This document shows, in pieces, positions 1-10,843 of a stretch of 64,000 nt of DNA. Location of the stretch: positions 1 through 64,000 of the forward strand of contig JABANN010000032.1 of assembly GCA_013115125.1 (NCBI GenBank), in the 5' to 3' direction. Source of the stretch: Perkinsus olseni. Taxonomy: Eukaryota; Perkinsozoa; Perkinsida. The translations under genes and the position numbers were made by a program. The notes beneath the pieces were generated by a model. The model saw nothing but the letters and a program-made list of their open reading frames with translations. It was not told the origin of the DNA and made no database searches. Within the stretch, counting starts at the first letter, position 1. Every line of letters begins with the position of its first letter.

Positions 1-353
1 TTTGATCGGCAGGGCGGGACGAGTCGAGTTGACGAGTTTTGGGTGGGAAGCTGCGATCGGGCCTAGGTTTGCAGTCGGCAGTCGCGCGGGAAAGTAAAAT
101 TGGCAAACAAAAAACGCTTCGCTCCGCCAAAATTTGTCTTGACAACCGATTTGCAACCGCAGAGATCAAGTCCTTAGCGGTCCTTTTCCAGCATGACAAA
201 GCGTAGTAGCACCATCTCCTCATACACAGCAGTGTCGGTGTGGTGCGGTAGCGCTTCGGATGCGTTCTGGTCGGAGAGGAAGTAGAGTTTGAGTAGCCGG
301 CGGACGTCACTCGATTAGCTATACGATAGAGGACACTGGTGTAGTTGGAAAAG
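1..353. other. upstream region, no gene seen
   Basis: No convincing coding segment. It ends at the eIF3d start codon, so it probably holds that gene's promoter and leader acceptor, but no single AG site stands out. Confidence 0.4.
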
Positions 354-2788
354 ATGACCTCCCCTCACCTACCGATATTCGAGCCCCTCGTGCTCCCGGA
401 CGCAGACTCCGAAGAATGGGGCCCTCATCAGATTGGCGGATCGACATCCGTCAGCGGAATCCCTGGTAGAAACGGGCGGGAGTATCTTAAGGTTGAGCGA
501 GGAAGATACAAAATAGGTCAACTTTTGACGTTTAGGTGATCTCATCTCACTGGTCGACGGTTATCGCAATGTCCGAGTTTGCGATTTCTCGCAGCAAGGC
601 AAGCGTATCCGTGATATGCAAGCTGCCCAGGGCTACAACCGGGGCCGTGTGAGCGCCACCCCGAGCGAGGAAGAGGACAAGGGCTTCCAATTGGTGGATA
701 CCTCTTCCGCTCCTCGGAAGCATCATGTCAACAAGTACTACTACACCCCTGTCCGTCGTGCAGCAGTTCCCTCCTATCACACAGGTACAGCCAGCCTCGG
801 TGGCAAGACCATCGTAACAACCGTTACCAACAACAGCATCAGCATCAGCGCGATGGCCGGTACCAACGGGGCGGCAGACCCGGCGGTGGACGCCAGCAGA
901 GTGCCTACCAACAGGGCTGGGGTCGAGGCCAAGGCGTTGCTCGGGGCATTAAGGATTGGAGTGTCAGCCCTAACCCTGATTGGCAGGTAAGTCCGCGTTC
1001 CTTTCACTTAGTTCAATCTCACATCATGGCTCTGTCAGCTCGTTCGAGAGTTGCCGTTCACTCTCCTCGCCAAGGCTCATGTCGATCCTAAGAACGTCGC
1101 CTACGAGGATCTCGTATGGTGTGGTACTGGACTCAAGGCTTATGAGAAGACCTACGATAGGGTCTCTCCCAAACGTAGTGGCCTCATCATCGGTGAGGGT
1201 ACTCTGTTGTATGGTCTCTTTCTCCCTCAGTCACTAAGTCTTTGAAGCAGTATCTTGATATTGCCTTCTATAATGTATCCACGGGCCAAGATCCGGTCAT
1301 CGAGCAGCTGCTCACTAACCAGCCGGTTGCCAAGGGCCAGAACGTCACTGTGGCTTGCACGGACAGCGTAATGGATGCGATCAAGGGGAAGTCTCGAGAT
1401 GGCACTCGGCTCCTTCTTGTAGGTTCTCTCGGTGATGATGGCGGCCAATCGATCGGTATACTCCTGGGATCTTGTCATCACTCGGTTGGACAACACCATC
1501 CTTATCGACACGCGCGAGGGGTCTAACTTGGACATGCTCACCGTCAATGAAACCAGTGAGTTCGATCGCTCCAACGCTGCGTTCGCCCATTGTCGGTTCG
1601 TCTCAGGTAGTGAGCCTCCGGCGACTCACCCTGGTGAAGGTGAGGGCGCTAATACAGAAGCCTTCAATACCGTGTACAAGGTTGGCGAGGAGGCCACCTG
1701 CATCAACCAGAACCTCACTGTCCAGGCAAGCCACGGGCCCGCGGACCAAAAGGTGATGATTGTGCGTTATGGTTAGCTTTTGTCGTCTACTCTTCCCGAG
1801 AAGGAGAACGAGTACCCGAACCCCTTCGACCAGCGGGATGAGGACGAAGAGGAAGAGGAGGAAGACGAGGCCCTTCCGCCTAGCAATGTAGCCTACAGGT
1901 AGCCAATCACATGGCGGCTGTCGACGAGTACCTCTGCGTTGGCAGGTACCGTAAGGTGGATCTACCTCGCGTGCCTGAGGAGAGTAAGAGCCGCAACATC
2001 TCGATGATTGTCCGTACCGAGGTTGATGCTTACGTGCCGCAGCCCGAGGGACAGGAGCCTGTCTACGCCAAGATACGGGCTCTCAACGAGTAGGGTGCTG
2101 ACGGAATAGTGGGCCGACTATTGGGTCTTGATCAGGATACCGTCGACCCAACAGCAGAAGCAGCCTTGGAGGTCCTCTTTGGAGTCGCAGAAGGGCGCCG
2201 TCTTGGCCACCGAGGTGAGGGGGATCCCGCTCTGCTCTTTTTGTTGGTGGAGGCCTTGTCGTTTGTCAGGTTCACAATAACGCCTTTAAGCTTGGTCGCT
2301 GGGTGGCAAGCGCCCTACTTGCTGGCACCAACGTGTTCAAGCTCGGCTACGTTACTCGTGCCCGCATGAACGACCCCTTCCACCACTCCCTTCTCAGCGT
2401 GCAAACTTACAAGACTGAGGAGTTCGCCAAGCAAATTGGGTGGGCAAGGGAGCAGCGCCCGTGGGCTATCACTGATCGATTTTATTTCAGAATGAATACC
2501 TCGAATGCCTTCGGCATCGTACAGGCCATTGTTGACTTGGTCATGCAGTACAAGGCCCCTGGCGCTGACGACGAGGAGGAGGAGGAAGAGGAGGGTGCGT
2601 CCTTCGCCGGCAAGTTCCTGCTGCTCAAGGAACCATCTAAGAGCAAGATCAGGCTATACGCTGTAATAACCGATCAATTCCGCTTGGAGTGGTATCACCG
2701 GGTTCCTCAGGTACCGTGGGAAGAGTTTGAGGAGTCTGATGGTGAGGAAGAGATGTCCGAGTCGGAGGACGAAGAGGAAGAGGAGTAG
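354..2788 (+). CDS. EIF3D: eukaryotic translation initiation factor 3 subunit D
   Basis: Cytosolic eIF3 subunit that contacts mRNA and, in animals, can bind the cap. The spliced product matches eIF3d along its length. GFQLVDT lies near residue 90, an Arg/Gly/Gln-rich stretch follows, then KDWSVSP, NRSVYSWD, ATCINQN, NEYPNPF, VAYRYRK, a core around KGAVLATE and LLAGTNVFKLGYV, and a long acidic Glu/Asp tail. Twelve introns fit: 466-535, 735-784, 987-1038, 1193-1230, 1368-1422, 1556-1606, 1753-1800, 1899-1945, 2090-2135, 2215-2269, 2440-2490 and 2663-2710. Removing them leaves 1824 nt, exactly 608 codons, giving 607 aa, somewhat longer than the animal protein of about 550. The ATG at 354 is the first Met of the frame. 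The 38-nt intron and the last one (48 nt, in frame, no stop) are the least certain. Identity is near certain. Confidence 0.95.
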
Positions 2789-2965
2789 TGGCACAGACCT
2801 GCTGACCATCATCATCATCCTGACGACCATTCCGAGGACTAGACACGTGGTGGTCTACGACGATTGTCCAATAGTTTCTACTCGAGGGCTCCTATCCACG
2901 TAATGCGCTGCCTTGCGTTCGAGGTCCCTGTCAATAGGCTCTCATGCAGTTCCGGTCTGAGCTGC

Positions 2966-3479
2966 ATGCCTAGCGCCAAACGGTTGCTCCTTTCGGCACT
3001 CTGTTTTCTAGCAGCAGCCCTTTACCTGTCGAACTTCCCCTCTTTTTGGCGGACCTCTAGGATGCCCGGAATCACTCACATGGTAGCTTTTAAGCTCAAG
3101 AAGGACGCGTCTGAAGAGGCTATTCAGAGACTCATGGACTCGTGTAATACGCTCAAGGAGATATCAATCGTCAAGGATATTACGGTAATGCCGAGGAGGG
3201 TGTTGATGTTCGGAGCTGAACGGAGCGGGCCGTCTATCGTGGAGCTATCTAGTAGTTGTGTTGTTCTCCACGAGCTTAGTCTGTTCTTTTCAGGCTCATA
3301 GGGATCTTGGCTTGGATCCAGAGAGGAATCACGACATGATGTTCCTCGTTAAGTTCGACTCTATTGAGGACTACAAGGCTTACAGCACCAATCCAGTTCA
3401 TATGGAGATAATGAGGACCATCCTCTTGCCTATTCTCGAGCCCGGTAGGCCGCCTCTCCCCGCTGCATCGACCCTCTGA
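2966..3479 (+). CDS. Dabb (stress-responsive A/B barrel) protein A, with N-terminal hydrophobic leader
   Basis: Small dimeric alpha/beta-barrel (Dabb) protein. Members of this family act as stress proteins or small enzymes, and function cannot be read here. The barrel begins with MPGITHMVAFKL and continues with ERNHDMMFLVKFDS after one intron at 3185-3293, phase 0, giving 134 aa. Unlike its paralogues at 3768 and 10365 it carries about 32 extra N-terminal residues with the hydrophobic run LLLSALCFLAAALYL. That looks like a signal peptide or signal anchor, so this copy is probably secretory or membrane-tethered. Another in-frame ATG at 2903 is possible. The intron position matches the paralogues. 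Confidence 0.85.
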
Positions 3480-3767
3480 CGATGCTCGTCATCGTCATTG
3501 GACGAGCGACTCGTGACGGCACAGCCGCAGCAGGTTCTGTATGGTGATGATGCAAAGTTGTTGTCAGGTTCCCGCACGGCGCTGCAATTCGACAACTGAT
3601 TGGGGGCATCATCGACCTTTGTGTTTCGCGAGAATTCCGACTTTCGTTTTCGCTTGGAGAGGTGATCCTTTGGGCTCTTCCTTCCTGGTACGGCCATGAC
3701 CCCGCTTGGTCCATCTCTCCAGTTCTGAAAGTTTGGGTCGGTCGTCTAAGACGACTCGCCTTAGAGC

Positions 3768-4245
3768 ATGTCAACCGTCACTCATATGGTATCCTTCAAG
3801 CTGAGGGAGGGCGTATCGGGAGAGGCGATCAACCAGCTCACTGCCAAATGCCTGTCGATGAAGGACAGCATCCCAGTTGTTAAGGACCTTCAGGCAAGTT
3901 CACTAGCACGCGTGCCCACGGAAAAACAGGATGGAGTGTGCTTCCACAACGAAGAGGTTTTCGGTTGTTTTCGTTTTCCGTGACAGAAGCTCTGTGGTTC
4001 TCGAAAACGGGTGAGAGCGGTATCTGAGAGAAGTTGTTGAATAATGGCGATGGACTGTAGAAGTGAATTGACGTTCATAACAGGTTCACAGGGACCTAGG
4101 CTTGGACCCGGTGAGGAACCAGCATATCCTGCTCTTGGTGAGCTTCGATGACGTGGAAGGTTACGTCAAATACGCCTCCAATCTTGAGCACTTGTCAGTC
4201 GTCGAGAATTTCATCAGGCCGGCGACCGTGCCAGGTAGTAGCTAG
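3768..4245 (+). CDS. Dabb (stress-responsive A/B barrel) protein B
   Basis: Second Dabb-domain gene, 95 aa, no leader. Exon 1 encodes MSTVTHMVSFKLREG through PVVKDLQ (3768-3893). Exon 2 is 4084-4245, starting VHRDLGLDP and ending PATVPGSS. The intron (3894-4083, 190 nt) begins GCAAGT rather than GT, so it is a GC-AG intron. The near-identical copy at 10365 has GTAGGC at the same site. The start ATG follows a TTAG acceptor by one base triplet (AGC). The sequence just after the stop (tagaggtgtcagaat) is shared with the 10365 copy, so the duplication included the 3' flank. Confidence 0.88.
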
Positions 4246-5222
4246 AGGTGTCAGAATGATAGTTTTAATTGCTCAGCTCAGGCTCACGGTCAGCGATGCA
4301 GTTCAAGTGGTAGGTTTAAGAATGTACTGTCACTTCTAAGGGCTTCAATCCCACTCAATATTCACTTCCTCTCGCAAATCTGTGCAGTGTTGGAGACTCT
4401 CCAATGGAGAGATCAGGCCCTGACATCCCATCAGCAGCTGAGCCGCTGGAACGGCTCATGTCCTTAGCATGACGGTCGGAGACTACGTCTCTCTAGCCGT
4501 GGACGACGACGATGCACTGCGTCTCCGCCTCTTATGGTCATCCTATGGTACCTAGTGAGTTCTCGTTCCGGCCATCGAACGTTGAGTGGTCGACACAAAG
4601 ATTGTCCCCTTGTGTCCGGGCACCTTGTATGGCCCGTGCAAGCCTTTTTTAGGGAGTATCGCGGGGTAACTTGGAGCTCCAGCCGAGGGCTCCAGTATTC
4701 TGGATGCTGCAGAGTTGTCGTGAGGCGCAGGTGTCTTCCTTGCTACTTGCGCAGCGGGAAAAGCATCCACCAAGCCGCCTCTAGCTTCAACTGCACATGG
4801 CAGCAGTGTCCCTATTATGACGACTCGCTGTTGATTAGTGACCTCCTGCGCTCTGCAAGCTCATCATTTATTTCTTGTAGCTTGACAGCTCGCCCCGCGC
4901 GGAGCAGAGTAGACTGGCTCTCGTCACAGTATTGATTCAACCGACGGACGTGATTCGAGATTCCGACTTGACTCACCGCGGCACTGTGCTGGCTATGATG
5001 TCTGCCCACCAATGGCTTCGACGGGGCACTCGTGGGATCTTCAAGCGCCGTGGGTTGGGGGGCTGCTATATACCGGAAGCCTATCGTTCGTTCCGGTAGT
5101 CTATTCTGTCCTTTTTGTAGTGGAACCCGAGACTAGTACCTCTCCCCATCTATCAGTTTCTAATATTAATGAACCCTCTCACTACAATCCTCCGTCCATC
5201 CACAGGCGTCGCTCGACTGGCG
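4246..5222. other. about 1 kb without a supportable gene
   Basis: Open frames exist on both strands but none has recognisable domains, consistent splice signals or a paralogue. The first 80 bases resemble the 3' flank of the Dabb gene at 10365 (both hold a GCGATGCAGTTCAAGTG-type stretch). Nothing else identified. Confidence 0.4.
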
Positions 5223-5975
5223 ATGGCCCGTTGCCTTGCTCGAGCGTCGTTCTCTTCCCAGTCCAGCGGTACTCAGTGGGTGAACGAGACTCTCAAGGAG
5301 GAGCCGAAGAGGTAATGCTGTTCTCCGTCACGTCTGTCTTGACGAGTTTGCCTTCAGCGCCGAGTCCCAACGCCCTGCACAGACATCCACTGGCAGCGGG
5401 GGCGGCACTTGGCTGACTCAAATGCTCAGAGAGAGCGAAGAACGCGATAAGAAGTTGGAGGAGGAGGATGCAACCGGGCAGGGGTAGGGCGGCGAAAGAA
5501 GGAGTTATAGGGTATCGGTGGAGGCTATGTGATTTGGCTGAGTCCTTGAATGTAAAGTAACCTCGGTCTTGCAGTCTAACGAGGTACTGTCAGCATGGAG
5601 GAGGTACTTGCCGTCAGTTTGCCGACGGAGCGTTGCACGATTTTGTGCGTGCATGCTGCGTGAAGTGCTCGTTGCGAGGAATCTTGAGGTTACGCTTGAG
5701 GAACTCCCCGATTTCAGGTCCACCGCTCGGTTGTCTCATCTAGAGAACTTCCAGGACATCTATCAGAAGCTCCGAAGGAAAACGCCGTACCGTACCCTGG
5801 CTGCTGCTATTCCCCTCACTTCGCCTTCCTCCTCAGAGACAGCGTCCTCGACCATGGTGACGTGGCCCGTAAAGTGTACGAGTACAGTCACAAGAGGGCG
5901 GAGCAGGAGCGAGCGGAGAAGCAGAAGAGGGCGATGGAGAGGGCCCAGGCCACGGCGAAGGAAGAGAAGAAGTGA
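5223..5975 (+). CDS. unrecognised protein, probable mitochondrial targeting sequence, charged C-terminal helix
   Basis: Four exons fit in phase: 5223-5311, 5358-5483, 5575-5644 and 5718-5975, totalling 543 nt (180 aa). The N-terminus MARCLARASFSSQSSGTQW is Arg/Ser-rich without acids, as in mitochondrial presequences. The middle has an acidic/basic stretch (RESEERDKKLEEEDA). The C-terminus is a long charged helix from ARKVYEYSHKRAEQ to AKEEKK that could form a coiled coil. No family recognised. Intron sizes (46, 91 and 73 nt) match the neighbours. Exon 3 is the weakest part of the model. Confidence 0.55.
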
Positions 5976-6339
5976 ATTATTCTCACTTTGCGATGTTGAA
6001 TCGTCGAGATTTTCTGTTAAGATCGACATCCACCGGGGTCGCGTTGTGAGATCCACTCAGAGTTGGTTGAGTTGGTTTGATGAAATAATACCTAATTTGT
6101 GACGTTGTATTCCATAGCTGCCAGCTGTTAGCTGGGGAGACCCGTACATGGTAAGGCAGTGGCTGGTTACGCATACACCACTCGCGATCGTATTGGAGGT
6201 CGTAGTAGCACCCTGATCGCCTGGCGGCTATGCGCTGGGGACGAAGCTGCGATGAGAGAGCCTTCTTGTGACGTTCGATAAAATACCAGATTGACGGTAT
6301 AACGAGTGGTTGTTTGTTGGAGAAAGTGTGGTATCCCCA

Positions 6340-6531
6340 ATGGCCTTGTCGTCCGGTCGGACACGACTCATGGCGGCCGCCTCCTCTTCTCGAGGGAGTA
6401 TCCTAGCTGCCATCGATAATCGAGTGGTCGACGGCAAGTTCAAGCTGCTGGAGAGAAGCCTGGCCAAGGCAGTGGATCGGACGGCTATACAGCGGACGAA
6501 GCAGCTAGCGGACGCGTACCTAGACGAGTAA
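6340..6531 (+). CDS. short unrecognised ORF, possibly a terminal exon
   Basis: Sixty-three codons from ATG 6340 with an Ala/Ser-rich start and a helical end (VVDGKFKLLERSLAKAV, then TKQLADAYLDE) that reads like real coding. It may be the last exon of a gene whose earlier exons lie at 5976-6300. No exon chain could be fixed. It ends 10 bases before a G-rich run. Confidence 0.35.
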   Translation: MALSSGRTRLMAAASSSRGSILAAIDNRVVDGKFKLLERSLAKAVDRTAIQRTKQLADAYLDE

Positions 6532-6546
6532 TGCGGTGAGAGGGGA

Positions 6547-6558
6547 GGGGGGGGGGGG
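6547..6558 (+). repeat. poly-G run (G12)
   Basis: Twelve consecutive G bases, preceded by AGGGGA, between a short ORF and the beta-hydroxylase gene. Confidence 0.95.
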
Positions 6559-6641
6559 CACCGGGCTGGGTCATTCGGAGGAACGCGTCGGATTCGCGAC
6601 ATTTGATGTCCCAAATTGCTGACGAGTGGCAACGGGAGTGA

Positions 6642-8802
6642 ATGTTAGTATGCGAGCCGTGCGGGTATTATTCAACCGCATTTGGTGGAAGAACATCGGC
6701 TGTTGTCGCGTCATTGAGGTTGAGTGGTCCCTCTGAAGCGGCCGATATGCAGTACCTTGGAAGTAGGGAGCATAACAACCTTGGTGCGGAGGCCGTCGCA
6801 CTGAGTTTCCTTAGCCACAGGCCAAAAGGGCTGCCGTAAGATTTCGTCTATCTTATGCTGATACGAGTAGCCCTCTTTAGTCACCGACTGTCGAATGAGA
6901 AAGACTCCGCTTTCTCTCTGCAGGTACGATCGGGTATGTCGGACGAATGAATCCAACAGCATCATCTGTCGGCTTATACGAAGCTCACAGGAGAGAGCGG
7001 AGGCCCTTTTCGACAGGGCGGTCACCCTCTATCAGGACCTGCTCCACCAGTACCTCTAGCGGCAGATGATCCTCCTTCATGTGGTATTTGACCTCAGGGT
7101 CATCGAGCCGGAAGGTTTGCACGCATGCGCGGTGTCGCTGCTGGAGTACCGGCGTCCGGAGTTATACCCGTACGCGGTGGGCTTCGCTCGGAAGCTGGCT
7201 CTTCATCCGGTCTGTACGGCCGAGTTTGCAACCAAGTCGCCTTTTCAAGAAAGGTAATTAGTGGAAAGGGAATCTTCCGAGTGTGGGGACTGAGCACATC
7301 TTCGTTACGGTACTAGGCCTTTGTGACGAAGTGGGGGTGGGTTGCACAGTACGGTGCCGAGTTCGAACACCAGGCCTGGCGTTCCTCCGAAAAAAAATAT
7401 AATATAGCGCCGCTCGCTTCGTTCGCTTCGCAATTCTCGGTGCTTTGCGTGCTCTCAGGGCTACTCAGTATCACTACGCCACATCGTTGGTGCTTCTGAA
7501 GCAGTCCGGTCACTGGGATCTCGCTGAGCAGGTATTTGGTCGAGCCGTTATAAGCAGCCCTTAAAAATGCTGATCATCTCAGTTTTTTGAGGAAGCGCAG
7601 AAGTACGAGTGGAATTCCGAGCGACCGATCGGCTGGACGTCGATTCTGCAAACCCCGGCGATATTCATTCCGGACCTTCGCCCTCCACAAGTATGGTGGG
7701 ACAGTCAAGAAGAACTGTCAATGGATGAGGTGGCGGGTGTGGGGATCGAACCTGGGTGCTTATAGGACCCCTTAGGTACTTCTGGAGAATCGAGCCGTTA
7801 TAGAAAGGGAACTCCGTGCCTCGATCCGCGGTGTAGGGGAGGCTTGTCAGTCGTTAGTTTTCATGAGGAGAACTTCAGGTGCGATGGACCATGCAGGATG
7901 TACAACCGATGCTGACGGACCCTGGCGGGAGGTGGCAGCAGTACCAGCTCTACACGGAGAGGGCCCCGACGGCTTTTTCTGACGTCAGTCGGTTGCACAG
8001 CAGACCGTCAACGAGGTCATTACTTTAGTCCATTTTTCCGAAAACATCGCGGAGGTTGATCAAGGCGTTGCCGGGGAGGACGCGGGCGACGAAGAGCTTT
8101 CAAGGCCTGCCCTATGTTTCGTATAACAATGAAGAGATTACCATCATACGGATGACGCCGGGTAGGGTATTTCCCAAGGTGATGGGCAGTCAGCAGAGTC
8201 CGCAGGCACCAAGGTGGTTCGACACAATGGTGGCGGCAATGCTCGATTGACCAGCATCATGGGCCTTATCGGCTGTGAAGGCGTCTGGGTGGGCTGCGGA
8301 GATGATGAGAGGGAGATCAAGCCTGGCGAGATCATCACCTTTGACGATAGTGAGGATCTCCTGGACTAGCAGCGGAATCTGTCTTTTGGCCTTCCCCGAA
8401 CCACATCAACCTCGGGCCTCCTGCAGGTGTGGATCATTGGTATCGTCATGATGGCAACGAAGAGCACTGGCACATAGTGGTGGGGACAATGCATCCGGAC
8501 CTGCTGCAAAAACCCTGGATATTTACCAAGTTCGTATGAGCTTCGGCCTCGTGATTGTAATCATGAGATCGGGGTCAGTTGTTTCAACGGTCATACGGAG
8601 TTCGAGAAGATAAGGCTTGATAAGCTGCAGGAGTACAAGAGAATGGCGGACGAGATTGGGTAGAGGAAAATACTGTATGCACGCTTTGTCGTCTCGCGTG
8701 TGCTGCAGTTACGAGTACCCCGTGAAGGGCCTCTGGGACCCCGACCTCCGCGGTATGTACCTCCCGACTCCGGGCAAGTTCGAGAGTTTGGCCAGCTCGT
8801 GA
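6642..8802 (+). CDS. aspartyl/asparaginyl beta-hydroxylase (ASPH)-type 2-oxoglutarate dioxygenase
   Basis: Fe(II)/2-oxoglutarate dioxygenase of the ASPH family, which hydroxylates Asp/Asn side chains, often in the secretory pathway. Joined exons give a helical N-part (QERAEALFDRAVTLYQDLL). The family region follows: TPAIFIPDLRP, LLENRAVIEREL, GGRWQQYQLY, FPKTSRRLIKALPG, IIRMTPGRVFP, VVRHNGGGNARLTSIMGL (His iron ligand), KPGEIITFDDS, VDHWYRHDGN (second His ligand) and TMHPDL. Supported introns include 6836-6923, 7050-7097, 7361-7458 and one near 8350-8436. The join at 7210-7316 is awkward, because a better donor at 7254 breaks the frame. A stop lies at 8537-8539, but an intron there could extend the protein to 8802 (LWDPDLRGMYLPTPGKF). 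The start may instead be ATG 6650. Where relatives have a 2OG-binding Arg (about ten residues before the final HP), this protein reads His. Confidence 0.8.
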
Positions 8803-9157
8803 GGATGAGCATGCTCCATCAGTTGTTTCTGCAGGATGAATTCATTTGGTTGTAGGGGGGTTGAGTAGACGACTGGACTCTGACTGGGGCCAACACTGTA
8901 GGCGGGTTCACCAGCTTATCGTGAGGAGGTGCAGAAGGTTTTTGAGAATATTTTCGGCTGTGGTTTCCCCTGACGCTCACCTGCTTTTTTATATAGCTCG
9001 ACCGAGGAGAGCTGATACCGCTCAGCAGGAGACGCTTCGACGGAGCAACTTTTCGTTCATGTCGAGAGCTCGCTCTTCGGGGGGTGTCGTTGGATTCCCG
9101 AATCACATCCGGCGACAGCCTTCGTACCGCTTCAATGAATCGCACCAACCGTGTAGA

Positions 9158-10019
9158 TTAGACAAGCATGTCTGACCCGTCTAGGTCTGTTAGCATCGGA
9201 ACCTTCGTGGGGGAGAGAATGATCAATTGCCGTACCACGGCAATGAATGTAGCACGGTACCTACGGTCCAGGAATGCTGAGATCTCACGGTCTAGAACAT
9301 CCCGTAGTCGACGGGTGGTGTAGAAGGCATCGCCATCAGGTAGCTTCAGGTGCACCCGGGTGTCAGACTCGTTGGTCCCTGAGTGCGGCAGCAGGTGTGT
9401 GGGCCGGGGGGGGGGGTGGATGGTCGGTAACCTTCGTGCACCATCTTCGTGCATTCCGCACCGTCCAGTTGGCATTGACTCATGAAGTAGTCATCCGGAA
9501 GACGCCGATCATGGAAGATTTTCCGCCTCTCGAAGGGGGTGATTGTGTGTGGCTGCGCCCACTATTGAATATCTTTCATCTCGCTCGCCGATAATGCATG
9601 TACCCGTCGGCGTCAGCCGGATAAGAGACACTAAATTGTGAATCTTCGTTTGCCATTATGACTCTTGCAGCTCGCGTTCGCAGTGGACTTGAGGAAAACA
9701 GCGTAGACAATTGATTATGCTTGCACGTTTACGAGGATCTTCTCTATAAAGTCGAGGAAATCGTACCCACCGGTCCTTCCTTGCAACTCACGGTAAGCGT
9801 GCTACGCTTCCTCGCTTGAGGAGCTGCTTGTCTGGAAGACATCGTGAACGTACTGATGATCGCTAACTCCCATTGGGCGTCCACAGGCTGGAAACCTACG
9901 AGCTCCCCACCACCTAATATTCTAAACACTGGTACCATGTGGTTTATGTGAACCTCCGATTCATATTCAGAATCGTAGTAAATTACTATATGGTAATCGG
10001 TGTTAATCCGTGAGGCCAA
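9158..10019 (-). CDS. possible unrecognised minus-strand gene (exons uncertain)
   Basis: Two minus-strand open segments, 9744-10019 and 9158-9475, have protein-like composition (MVPVFRILGGGELVGFQPV; RLRDVLDREISAFLDRRY). Their connection across about 270 nt was not resolved and no family is recognised. They may belong to one short gene, to two, or be chance. Confidence 0.25.
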
Positions 10020-10364
10020 TCAGCGCACCATTCCTTGGGACCCACTTTCGAGCTCCCCAGGGACGAGACGAGCGTAGCGGAACTTCACCAATCGTCTAGT
10101 AACGAACTCATCACAATGATGCGCAGTGGCGCTCCCATTGGACATCTGTCGAGGTGCCGGAGCATCCCTGTCGCTGTCCCCTTGGCACACAATGGACTCG
10201 CCCTTGATACGGGAAGCCTACCGCTAAACTTAACAGCTACTGAGCAAGCTACGGATGTCGTTGTAACTGAGAGCCTCGCTAGTGCGAAGGCTTTAAGCAT
10301 GAAGGTGCTGGTGACATTACCGATAAGTTTCAATTTCAGCACTTTTTGTTGGTAAACTCCGAAC

Positions 10365-10843
10365 ATGTCGACTATCACTCATATGGTATGCTTCAAGCTG
10401 AGGGAGGGGGTATCAGAAGAAACGATCAACCAGCTCACTGCCAAATGCCTGTCGATGAAGGACAGCATCCCCGTTGTTAAGGACCTTCAGGTAGGCACTG
10501 TGGCATGCCAACGGACCCCAAAGACACCGTACAACTCTCTTCTAGCGACGGTTAGATTTTTTTCCGAAAAGCCCATGAGGGAGGCGTTGAATATCATCTA
10601 CTGGATGGGATCCATGCTGCCGACACCCCGAAAGACTGAGCGTCTTTGTGGCGAGCACGGGGCTGCATGGTTTGCCGGTAGGTTCATCGGGACCTAGGCT
10701 TGGATCCCGCGAGAAATCAGGATTTCATGCTGGTTGTGAGATTTGGTGACATCGAGGGTTATCAGAACTACGCTTCTAACCCGATTCACTTGGGCATCAT
10801 CGAGAACTTCATCAAGCCGGCAACTGTGCCAGGTAACAGCTAG
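10365..10843 (+). CDS. Dabb (stress-responsive A/B barrel) protein C
   Basis: Third Dabb-domain gene, 95 aa, closest to protein B (3768). Exon 1 is 10365-10490 (MSTITHMVCFKLREG to PVVKDLQ). The intron is 10491-10681 (191 nt, GTAGGC...TAG). Exon 2 is 10682-10843 (VHRDLGLDP to PATVPGNS). Intron position, intron length (190 against 191 nt) and 3' flank all match B, although other genes lie between them. A TTTCAG acceptor about 25 nt upstream of the ATG would suit a spliced leader. Function unknown beyond the fold. Confidence 0.9.

Noticed and set aside
547-1007. Minus-strand ORFs opposite eIF3d
   Set aside because: Shadows of the well-supported eIF3d exons on the plus strand.
7729-7775. GGGGATCGAACC resembling a reverse tRNA T-loop
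   Set aside because: It lies inside a clear GT-AG intron of the beta-hydroxylase gene and no other tRNA part is present.
9158-10019. Confident minus-strand gene between the hydroxylase and Dabb C
   Set aside because: Two protein-like segments exist, but no intron joins them cleanly and no family matches. Kept only as a low-confidence entry.
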